A stretch of DNA of 7,722 nt. Origin: Flavobacteriaceae bacterium. GTDB taxonomy: Bacteria; Bacteroidota; Bacteroidia; Flavobacteriales; Flavobacteriaceae. The first letter of the stretch is position 1; the number at the start of each line of letters is the position of its first letter. The DNA lies in contig DOIV01000160.1 in the NCBI GenBank assembly GCA_003511845.1, positions 1 through 7,722 of the forward strand. The letters are read 5' to 3'. This document shows, in pieces, positions 1 to 5,791 of the stretch. Below the pieces are notes generated by a model that was given only the letters and a program-made list of their open reading frames with translations, was not told the origin of the DNA and did not search any database. The position numbers were made by a program, and so were the translations under genes.

Positions 1-625
1 CATCTTTATCAAATCCATTACTTGCTATTTGAAAAGTTTGCCCTGTTTTATGCTCATAATGAACAGGCACTGCAATGGACGGAAACTGTACTGTGAAATG
101 ATAATTATAGGGTGTAGTAACCGTGTCAAAAACAGGTAAACGAAGATTATAAATACTCTTATCTACATTCATTTCTTCAAAATTAAACTTTTTCAAGATT
201 TCCTCTTTTGTTCCCATAAAAAAGATGTCTTCAATTACTGAATCTAAGGGTTTTGCTGATTCTAAAATATTTCCGTATGTATAGCGATGTAATTTTCTTG
301 GCGAAGCCATGTCACTTTTTATAATTTTCCTATTTCTTAGCAGCTTAAAAGCAACAAAGCTATCGTCATAAAAACCAATAGGCGTAGAACTACTCACTGA
401 TGTAATACGGATACTATCTCTGTATTTTTCTAAGGTTTTCTCATCATCTATCCAAAACTTATTTCTTTTTCCATCATTGATTATAAGCACATATTCTCCA
501 TCAGAGAAATCAATATTTTTTAAAAATAACTTATTACGCTTGTCTTTATTAGAACAACTTACGCTTAGCGTAATTAACGCTAATACTACAAGTACTATAC
601 CCAATATTAGATACATTTTTTTCAT
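1..625 (-). CDS. Envelope-anchored protein of unknown function, 3' end cut by the window
   Basis: An open frame runs from the ATG at 625-623 through 208 codons to the window edge without a stop, so the C-terminus is missing. The N-terminus (MKKMYLILGIVLVVLALITL) is a basic start followed by a long hydrophobic stretch and then SVSCSNKDKR. Cys24 may be a lipidation site, but the residue at -3 is Ser rather than Leu, so the lipobox is imperfect and an uncleaved membrane anchor is possible. The rest is hydrophilic and mixed alpha/beta in composition. I recognise no family. The ATG lies 6 bases after the stop of the glycoside hydrolase lipoprotein (632-634), so the two are almost certainly co-transcribed and both act in the envelope. 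The second Met (codon 4) is an alternative start. Being a gene is well supported; function is unknown. Confidence 0.82.
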   Translation of the reverse strand, partial: MKKMYLILGIVLVVLALITLSVSCSNKDKRNKLFLKNIDFSDGEYVLIINDGKRNKFWIDDEKTLEKYRDSIRITSVSSSTPIGFYDDSFVAFKLLRNRKIIKSDMASPRKLHRYTYGNILESAKPLDSVIEDIFFMGTKEEILKKFNFEEMNVDKSIYNLRLPVFDTVTTPYNYHFTVQFPSIAVPVHYEHKTGQTFQIASNGFDKD

Positions 626-631
626 TATTAT

Positions 632-1699
632 TTATTGGTTTGAAGAAAAAGATTTAAAAATATGATAGGCAGGTTTTTCTACTAAAGAAGGGTTTTCAAT
701 AAGTCCTGATTTGGCATGTGCAGGATTGTTAGTGCCTTCAACTAATTTAAAAAAATAAGCTTCTGTTATTTGAAGACTGTCTATTTTTTTGATGTATTGA
801 TGTAATCTTTCGGCTTGAAATTTATCAGAATAGGTTTCGTAGTTCATATTTGGACCACCAAATTCTGTAACAATAATGGGTTTTGTAGTCATTTCTAAAA
901 AATTCAAATAATAGTCGTCCCATTGTTCTACATCATCATAAAAATGGAGGTCAATAATATCATATTGGGCATTTTGTAAAACCGTGTTAATTCGCGTAAT
1001 TACATCTTGAATTATTGGAGTTGGGCAGTGAGTCGCTAAAAAATTGGTGTCATATAAAACCCCTTCATCATCACGAAAGGAACTAACTTTCCCATTACAA
1101 CCAGCTAAAAAACGAAGAGAAATTGCGGTAAAACCACCTAAGACTACCTTCGTATTGGGTGAGTTTTCTTGAACAGAAGTATAGAGAATATTATTGGCTT
1201 CGACAAAATCAGCGGCAGTGCCTATATACCAATAATCAGATTGCCACTCGTTACCAAACTGTATTTTGCTAATTTTATTGGGGTGTCTTTGTAGTAAAAG
1301 ATCAATATAGTTTTTAAAATCATTATTATCATTAAACACACAAGATCGTGTGTTTTGAGTCGCAGAACACGCCCAGTCTGGTCCATTTGATTGAATAGTT
1401 AATAAAATTTCATAGCCATTGTTATATGCCCAATTGATTCTATCATCAAAAGGTTGCCAATTAAAATTGCCTTGTGTAGGTTCTCTAAAAGACCAGTTTT
1501 CGCCAAAACGAATTTTTTTAACCTGTAAGTTATCCAAATGAGGCTTTGTAAAAGTTCTTTGTTGAGCATCTGCAACAGGCGGAAAAGAAATACCTAAGCT
1601 TACATGCTCTAAATACGTGTCATCTTGATTGGTTTCTGTATTGTTTGAAGAACAACCTGTAAGTGCTATGAGGATAAGTAGGTTTAAAAAGTAGTTCAT
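632..1699 (-). CDS. Clan GH-A-like glycoside hydrolase lipoprotein
   Basis: 355 aa. The N-terminus (MNYFLNLLILIALTGCSSNN) is a type II signal with lipobox LTGC, lipidated at Cys16, so the protein is membrane-anchored outside the cytoplasm. The body (about 30-350) reads as a TIM barrel of clan GH-A: an 'FREPTQGNFNW' segment at 71-81 as in GH5/GH39-type enzymes, QFGNEW at 147-152 with Asn150-Glu151 as the expected acid/base on strand 4, DLHFYDD at 250-256, and IIVTEFGGPN at 275-284 with Glu279 as the expected nucleophile on strand 7. Both catalytic Glu are present, so activity is plausible. The substrate cannot be read from sequence, and the exact GH family (5, 39 or an unassigned relative) is uncertain. 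Cys111, Cys120, Cys201 and Cys225 could form disulfides. Downstream, 6 bp away, is the partial envelope protein; upstream, 18 bp away, is a decayed gene. Confidence 0.93.
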   Translation of the reverse strand: MNYFLNLLILIALTGCSSNNTETNQDDTYLEHVSLGISFPPVADAQQRTFTKPHLDNLQVKKIRFGENWSFREPTQGNFNWQPFDDRINWAYNNGYEILLTIQSNGPDWACSATQNTRSCVFNDNNDFKNYIDLLLQRHPNKISKIQFGNEWQSDYWYIGTAADFVEANNILYTSVQENSPNTKVVLGGFTAISLRFLAGCNGKVSSFRDDEGVLYDTNFLATHCPTPIIQDVITRINTVLQNAQYDIIDLHFYDDVEQWDDYYLNFLEMTTKPIIVTEFGGPNMNYETYSDKFQAERLHQYIKKIDSLQITEAYFFKLVEGTNNPAHAKSGLIENPSLVEKPAYHIFKSFSSNQ

Positions 1700-1717
1700 T
1701 TTTTTGATTTTTTACCA

Positions 1718-2277
1718 TTAATTTTTAAGCCAATTTTGTGCAGCATTTTTGTTTTTTATTTTCCCTGAAAAAGTTTTAAGGTATATATTTCTTTCAAATT
1801 TTACGTTAAGTACTTTTTCTATTTCTTGAATTACATTTTTTAAATTTCGTAAAGATGGTGTAGTCTTTAACTTGTAATTTTTCCATTTGTTGTCTAACTT
1901 AATGGTTCGCTCGGTAATTATTGGCCACCATGCTGTAATATAACTCAATTTCACAACAATTATTTTCTCTACGCAATGGATATGCCGTTACTTTTAATCT
2001 TAAACGGTTCTCTTTTTCTTTTGTACTTAGGCTATTGCCACTTCTAAACGTACCATCTGTACTGATTTTCAAAATTAATATACCATTTATAATCTTCTGG
2101 TAATTCTAAACCTATTTCTTTTGCCCAGTTATATGATTCTAACTTACTTTGTTTTAATCGTTTTTTTGGGTTCAATTCCCCGACGCTTGTGTCGAAATAA
2201 AAAAGAAATTCTTGTTTAATACTTCGTACCCTTGGGTCTAGGTAGTTTAATTTTATTCATTTCCGTTTTTTATTCAT
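1718..2277 (-). pseudogene. Decayed unknown gene of about 186 codons, spread over three frames
   Basis: No single ORF spans this region, but three consecutive open segments join into one protein-like sequence. Segment 1 (about 2256-2061) contains DPRVRSIKQEFLFYFDTSVG and LPEDYKWYINFENQ, then hits TAG at 2046-2044. Segment 2 (about 2060-1940, next frame) contains TDGTFRSGNSLSTKEKENRL and ENNCCEIELYYS, then hits TAA at 1901-1899. Segment 3 (about 1935-1718, third frame) contains WWPIITERTIKLDNKWKNYK and ends ...AAQNWLKN. Segment 3 alone gives a 78-codon ORF, but it begins with GTG at 1954 and is better read as a remnant. The 5' end is broken too: ATG 2277-2275 (overlapping the upstream stop as TGAATG) is in frame with segment 1 but has TGA at its seventh codon, while ATG 2260-2258 (MNKIKL) is one frame off. 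Each frame change equals one extra base (or two lost). No family recognised; assembly error is an alternative. Confidence 0.68.
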
Positions 2278-2715
2278 TCATTTTTTAAATAGTAATTCTT
2301 GAAATTTATAATTAAAATAAAGCCCAAGTAAGCCAATTACATAAAAATACCAATGAGACTTAATAAGTTCTGGAAATATTTCTGAATACAACCAAGTAGT
2401 CCCAAAATTAGCTCTATGATCCCAGCCTATACCAATACAGGTTGCTATATAAAAAAGCATATACACAGCTATTATTATAATTTTATAAATTTTGTTTTTA
2501 AAATATTTAGGTGAAAGCCAAATTGATACTATTGTTAAAAAGATACTAATAATAAAGCCGAGCTGAATTCCAGCATCATTATAAAAACCTCCAAGGTCGG
2601 TTATTTGCAAGCGAAATATTTTATAAAATGAATGGATAGGTAAAAAATATGTACCCCAAAGAAGGACACCTACAAAAATATAAAATGCTCTAATCATTAA
2701 TAATTTATCTTTCAT
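2278..2715 (-). CDS. Small integral membrane protein with four predicted helices
   Basis: 145 aa, dominated by hydrophobic segments at about 10-27, 50-68, 78-97 and 121-135, consistent with four transmembrane helices. Basic residues lie in the loop between helices 2 and 3 (KYFKNKIYK) and at the C-terminus (FKK), suggesting both ends are cytoplasmic. A polar stretch between helices 3 and 4 (about 98-118, containing WDHRANFGTTWLYSE) would face outside. There is no catalytic motif or named family that I recognise. The ATG at 2715 opens the frame; a second Met at codon 7 is a possible alternative start. The stop TGA at 2280-2278 touches the ATG at 2277 of the decayed downstream gene (TGAATG), typical of translationally coupled neighbours. 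It is the only clearly intact gene between 1718 and 3690. A membrane immunity or accessory role is possible but not shown. Confidence 0.85.
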   Translation of the reverse strand: MKDKLLMIRAFYIFVGVLLWGTYFLPIHSFYKIFRLQITDLGGFYNDAGIQLGFIISIFLTIVSIWLSPKYFKNKIYKIIIIAVYMLFYIATCIGIGWDHRANFGTTWLYSEIFPELIKSHWYFYVIGLLGLYFNYKFQELLFKK

Positions 2716-2747
2716 CTATTTATGATACTAATTTTGGATTGTTAAAA

Positions 2748-2849
2748 TCATCTTGCTCTTTTTGTAGTGCCTTTGTTGTGCTTATTGTGTACCACAATAA
2801 CACCTACAATAAATATAATAAAAGCAATAAATAATAAAATCCAGTTCAT
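2748..2849 (-). CDS. Possible 33-aa single-helix membrane peptide
   Basis: ATG at 2849-2847, TGA at 2750-2748. The peptide starts MNWILLFIAFIIFIVGVIVV, one long hydrophobic helix, and ends with a strongly basic polar tail (HNKHNKGTTKRAR). This is the layout of small Bacteroidota membrane peptides with the N-terminus outside and the tail in the cytoplasm. A TAA in the same frame lies just upstream (2855-2853). The reading overlaps the last 68 bases of the damaged MORN-like gene; in that frame the overlap gives an odd Tyr/Cys-rich tail (FIIYCFYYIYCRCYC), which looks like out-of-frame translation of a real hydrophobic helix. This favours the small peptide as the genuine reading. The 145-aa membrane protein starts 32 bp downstream. 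The ORF is short, so the call is moderate. Confidence 0.5.
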   Translation of the reverse strand: MNWILLFIAFIIFIVGVIVVHNKHNKGTTKRAR

Positions 2850-3391
2850 AATTTATTTTAAAATCTGAAATAGTAGTAAAAATTGGTAGTGGGTTTTTAG
2901 TTGTTTGTTGTTTTTTTAATAAATCCCAATAGATCTCAAAATTTTCATGTTTTAAGTCTGTTGTACTATTTGCGTCAATAGTTTTAACAAGTTTGCCATT
3001 TTTATAAAACTTCCATATTCCAGTAGGTGAATATTCGCATTCATTACATCGCTCGGCTTGAATTACTTTTTCAAGCTTTTGATTTTTATCAAAAAAAATA
3101 GGTTTTCTGAACCACTTCTGGTACGCCTTCAAATTTTTTACCATTAAAAGAATATTCTATTAACCGCTTTATTTTTCCTTTTTTGTCAAAATAGTAATGC
3201 GTTCCTATCGGTATAACATTAACCGAACCAGCAAAAACGCCTTTATAAATAATTTGTTGATTTTCGCTACGTATCAACAATAAGTGTTTTTCTATGCCAT
3301 TCAAAAATATTAGCTCTTTTGAATACTTTCCTTCTTGTCCAAAAACAGAAGCGCTAAGAAAAAATATAAGTATGTAGATTATTGTTTTCAT
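2782..3391 (-). pseudogene. Secreted MORN-like repeat protein, split by a homopolymer frameshift
   Basis: The first frame (ATG 3391) encodes a 100-aa product with a signal peptide (MKTIIYILIFFLSASVFGQE, probable cleavage after Gly18), so the product would be exported. It stops at TGA 3091-3089 right after ...QKTYFF. The second frame (ORF from an internal ATG at 3144 to 2782) continues the same protein as FFDKNQKLEKVIQAERCNEC. Removing one base from the A8 run at 3091-3098 (T8 on the coding strand) joins them into about 202 aa. The joined product has repeats of the form Y-x-F/Y-D/N-x-x-G/Q-K-[IL], at about 66-80 (YYFDKKGKIKRLIEY), 98-112 (YFFDKNQKLEKVIQA) and 124-139 (GIWKFYKNGKLVKTID). These are MORN-like strands as in YwqK-type proteins. 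C115-x-x-C118 is notable. The ATG overlaps the preceding stop (ATGA). The lesion may be mutation, phase variation, slippage or sequencing error. The true 3' end is unsure because the tail overlaps the 33-aa ORF. Confidence 0.7.
3091..3098. repeat. A8/T8 homopolymer at the frameshift point
   Basis: Eight consecutive A on the plus strand (eight T on the coding strand) sit exactly where the secreted MORN-like reading frame breaks. With eight bases the reading is Tyr-Phe-Phe-stop; with seven it is Tyr-Phe-Phe-Asp-Lys-Asn and stays open for 102 further codons. Runs of this length are known sites for replication slippage and transcriptional slippage, and also for base-calling errors. Confidence 0.8.
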
Positions 3392-3651
3392 TCTGTTTTT
3401 TGTTTATTGAGCAAAAGGAATAGTGTTTGCCTAATTTTCAATATATTTTTTTTAATATTGCTTAGTTTTTTCATTTTATGATTATATATTTCTGATAGAT
3501 ATGAAACTTCTATAGTTTTTACTTTTAAAAGTAAGTATTCTGGGATTACTTCATAGCCATTAAAGATTAATTGATCTTTTTGATTAAAATATACTTGCAT
3601 AGAAATATTTATATCAGTTGTTTCATTTTGATATAGACTTACCTTTTTCAT
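3388..3651 (-). CDS. Chimeric ORF: foreign head joined to a shortened tail of the 521-aa gene
   Basis: 87 codons from ATG 3651 (MKKVSLYQNETTDINISMQV). The frame is open upstream to an ATG at 3705, but that start overlaps the stop of the 661-aa gene and adds non-homologous residues, so 3651 is preferred. Residues about 1-35 do not resemble any other gene here; they look like the first part of a small acidic protein that I cannot place with certainty. From GYEVIPE onward (about 36) the ORF copies the 521-aa protein: GYEVIPE matches 422-428 and LLLKVKTIEVSYLSE(I/V)YNH matches 442-460, with the 12 residues 429-440 missing. Straight after YNH it continues as KMKKLSNIKKNILKIRQTL, which matches the 34-codon ORF that follows the 521-aa gene. 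It is thus a recombination product, probably non-functional, although it is open and its TGA overlaps the next ATG (ATGA). Confidence 0.55.
   Translation of the reverse strand: MKKVSLYQNETTDINISMQVYFNQKDQLIFNGYEVIPEYLLLKVKTIEVSYLSEIYNHKMKKLSNIKKNILKIRQTLFLLLNKQKTE
3419..3560. repeat. Shortened duplicate of the 3' end and flank of the 521-aa gene
   Basis: Bases 3419-3474 align without gaps to 5735-5790 (49 of 56 identical). Bases 3478-3545 align to 5978-6045 (62 of 68 identical, a constant offset of 2500). Bases 3539-3560 align to 6075-6096 (20 of 22 identical). Relative to the intact locus, this copy lacks about 187 bases (5791-5977) and an exact 36-base segment. Outside 3419-3560 the similarity stops abruptly. 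Alignments were made by eye. Confidence 0.85.
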
Positions 3652-3694
3652 ATTTATCTTTCCTTCTGGCATTATTGATTTATAGTTACTTGAA

Positions 3695-5680
3695 TTAATG
3701 CACATCCTCTTCTTCAGGCATTAGTACAACAGGGCATTCGCAGAGTTTTTTCAATTGCCTTTGAAAGATGTTAAAATAATCTTTTTCACCATAATATCTT
3801 GCTATTTTATAATACTCATCATTATACGTTACTAAACGTATATAACAAAAATCTGTTGCCCAAGATTTAACTGCTGTAATCTCCAATCGCTTAATATGAC
3901 TTTTAGGAAAAACAGATATACCGCTCATTGATTCTGAATAAAAGCTATAATTTTCATGTTCTCTTTTTTTATAAATACCCAAGGTTTGATTGCTGTCATC
4001 TCGCCATATAAAATCATTTGTATCTTCAGGCATGTTATTTTGAAAAACACTTTTATCTGGCAATACATAAAAGTAGGTGCTTTCTTTCAAAGTTTGTGTA
4101 AAAAACAAAACTTTATCTGGAAATTCCAAAATATCACTTAGTTCAATTAAATCTTTATATCTGCTAAGTTGAGGATGAGTTCGTGTATTTTTGATTTTTA
4201 AATCAATACCGCCTTCTTTGTTGCGGTTTATAGAAATTAAAATACCTTTCACATCCCAAAGCATGTAGTGTGGATTATTCTTATAAACTGTGTTCTGTAA
4301 CTTTTTAGGTTTGCCAAAATATTTAGTAAACTCTTTTTTTAGTAAGATAATTGCCTTTTCATCGTTTACTTCAAAATGCAATGTAGTATCAAAACCTCCA
4401 AACCATTTATCTTTTCTTAATTCTTGATTGTCATATCCAGGGTAATCGTAATAAATATCCGAGATAACCAAAGACCCTATTTGTATAGCCCTGTCAAAAT
4501 ACATCCGTTTGTATTGGGGTTGCTCTTCATGAATAGGTGCATAATATGAATTGGGTAAATTTTCCAATTCTTGTATGCTGGTATTCCAATCGATTAATTG
4601 TTTTGTCTGTTTTTCGTATGTTGGATTATCGCCATCTAGCCAACCACCATTATGCACCAAATAGAAACCTGTTTTTATATCTTTTTTTAATTTAGTCTTT
4701 TCCCAAAAAGTAAGTTTTTCAACAATGTGTGCATTTGGTTCTTGATATTGAACCCAAATTCTTTTTTTATACCCCTTCTCGCTGGTCTTTGAAAAATAAA
4801 ATAATTTTTCTGTAAGGTTAAATTCTTGTTGCAATCTTTTGCATAATTTTTCAAAATTTTCCGCACTTTTTGGAATAAACTGGTTGTAGAGTCCCGAAAA
4901 AGAGAGACCTTGTTCTAGTTTATTATAAGCATCCCTTGTTTCAATATAAATACTTGTTATCTCGCACCAAAATAGTTGAAAACTTCCTGAAATACCATTA
5001 GTGGCATAAATAAAATTAGTATTTCCAATTAGTAGCAATGCTCCATCCTCTGGGGTTTCTACATTTTGAAATTCGTTTTTTATAATATTATAGAGCTCAA
5101 GAGTTTCTTTTTTTGCAATTTTACTTGCAATGACACATAAAGTATTAATTATTGCCTGCTTCTGATAATTGCCACATGTTTCGGCGATACTCCTCATTCT
5201 GGAAGCAACCTTTTTTGTAAAATATTTTTTTAGAAAAGCTTTAGCTTTAGCTGTATGTAATATAGAGGGTTTTGGGTTAAGAAGTTTATATGTAACTTCT
5301 TTCCGATTTCGAAGATAGCAGGGCATCTCTATTCTTGTTTTTCTAGGCAATCTAACAAAGCTATTTGTTCCAATAACAGGAACTGCTTCAAAAGCTAAAT
5401 CTTCATTTTCAGAAAACATCATCTCAAGGCAGATTTCCATCTGAATATCAGCTATTTTTTCATCAATATGCCACAAAATCATAACATTTGCCAAAAATAC
5501 CTGCTCCGTGCTGCTTAGGTTTTTCCAGTTGTTTTTTAAACATTCCCAATCATTTAAATCAAATTTTTCTAGCATAAACATACTATCTTCATATCCATAT
5601 TCGCAAAAGTCACTAGTTTCTATATTGTCATTCTTGTACAACGACAGTTCTTCAAAAAGTTCTTGTAGTTTTTTTGTCAT
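3695..5680 (-). CDS. Large soluble protein of unknown function, 661 aa
   Basis: No signal peptide or membrane segment, so probably cytoplasmic. It appears multi-part. Residues about 1-110 are helical and acidic (around DLNDWECLKNNWKNLSSTEQ and MEICLEMMFSENEDLAFEAV), like a single HEAT-type helical unit seen in some immunity-like proteins. Residues about 140-250 are helical. Residues about 290-505 are mixed alpha/beta with several aromatic stretches (GFYLVHNGGWLDGDNP at 337-352, KWFGGFDTTLHFEV at 425-438, LWDVKGILISINRN at 474-487, IKNTRTHP at 496-503). Residues about 525-655 form a beta-rich C-terminal part with FPKSHIKRLEITAV, possibly PH-like, and end in an acidic tail (PEEEDVH). I do not recognise the family. 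ATG 5680 lies 5 bases after the stop of the 34-codon ORF and 111 bases after the 521-aa gene, so co-transcription is likely. An immunity or self-protection role is inferred from context only. Confidence 0.93.
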   Translation of the reverse strand: MTKKLQELFEELSLYKNDNIETSDFCEYGYEDSMFMLEKFDLNDWECLKNNWKNLSSTEQVFLANVMILWHIDEKIADIQMEICLEMMFSENEDLAFEAVPVIGTNSFVRLPRKTRIEMPCYLRNRKEVTYKLLNPKPSILHTAKAKAFLKKYFTKKVASRMRSIAETCGNYQKQAIINTLCVIASKIAKKETLELYNIIKNEFQNVETPEDGALLLIGNTNFIYATNGISGSFQLFWCEITSIYIETRDAYNKLEQGLSFSGLYNQFIPKSAENFEKLCKRLQQEFNLTEKLFYFSKTSEKGYKKRIWVQYQEPNAHIVEKLTFWEKTKLKKDIKTGFYLVHNGGWLDGDNPTYEKQTKQLIDWNTSIQELENLPNSYYAPIHEEQPQYKRMYFDRAIQIGSLVISDIYYDYPGYDNQELRKDKWFGGFDTTLHFEVNDEKAIILLKKEFTKYFGKPKKLQNTVYKNNPHYMLWDVKGILISINRNKEGGIDLKIKNTRTHPQLSRYKDLIELSDILEFPDKVLFFTQTLKESTYFYVLPDKSVFQNNMPEDTNDFIWRDDSNQTLGIYKKREHENYSFYSESMSGISVFPKSHIKRLEITAVKSWATDFCYIRLVTYNDEYYKIARYYGEKDYFNIFQRQLKKLCECPVVLMPEEEDVH

Positions 5681-5685
5681 TACAC

Positions 5686-5790
5686 TTATTTAGCTTTGGC
5701 TACATTTGTATTCATTTTATCAAGAATTGACAGTAATAGTGTTTGCCTAATTTTCAAGGTAGCCTTATTAATATTTCTTAGTTTTTTCAT
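5686..5790 (-). CDS. Possible 34-aa basic peptide between the two large genes
   Basis: ATG 5790-5788 lies one base after the TGA of the 521-aa gene; TAA is at 5688-5686, five bases before the ATG of the 661-aa gene. The peptide begins MKKLRNINKATLKIRQTLLL and is basic and amphipathic. Its first 18 codons recur in the chimeric ORF as MKKLSNIKKNILKIRQTL (14 of 18 identical). Against a selected peptide: of the seven base differences between the two copies only one is silent, and similarity stops after codon 18. It may therefore be a coupled small gene or a remnant carried along by duplication. No function can be assigned. Confidence 0.38.
   Translation of the reverse strand: MKKLRNINKATLKIRQTLLLSILDKMNTNVAKAK
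5735..5790. repeat. Flank repeat, matching 3419-3474
   Basis: 56 bases directly downstream (in transcription order) of the 521-aa gene are 49/56 identical, without gaps, to 3419-3474. It carries the first codons of the 34-codon ORF. The mismatches are concentrated in a 12-base block (5758-5769), with near-identity on both sides. Confidence 0.85.
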
Positions 5791-5791
5791 C

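Noticed and set aside
477..665. Plus-strand ORF of 62 codons
   Set aside because: It lies opposite the start of the partial envelope gene and the end of the glycoside hydrolase gene, and its low-complexity Ile/Ser/Asn-rich product is a shadow of them.
2067..2077. TAnnTTTG-like Bacteroidota -7 promoter match on the minus strand
   Set aside because: It is inside the decayed gene, has no matching TTG near -33, and such matches are common by chance in AT-rich DNA.
2167..2182. tRNA T-arm-like stretch (GGGTTCAATTCCCC)
   Set aside because: Only three stem pairs form, no acceptor, D or anticodon arms can be found around it, and it lies within the reading of the decayed gene.
2180..2194. Short inverted repeat CGAC...GTCG
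   Set aside because: A 4-bp stem without a following U-run, inside former coding sequence; not a terminator.
3956..4141. Plus-strand ORF of 61 codons
   Set aside because: Fully inside the 661-aa gene on the other strand, with the Phe/Ile-rich product expected of antisense AT-rich coding DNA.
5508..5693. Plus-strand ORF of 61 codons
   Set aside because: Antisense to the 5' end of the 661-aa gene; its Ser/Phe-rich product is typical of an antisense shadow.
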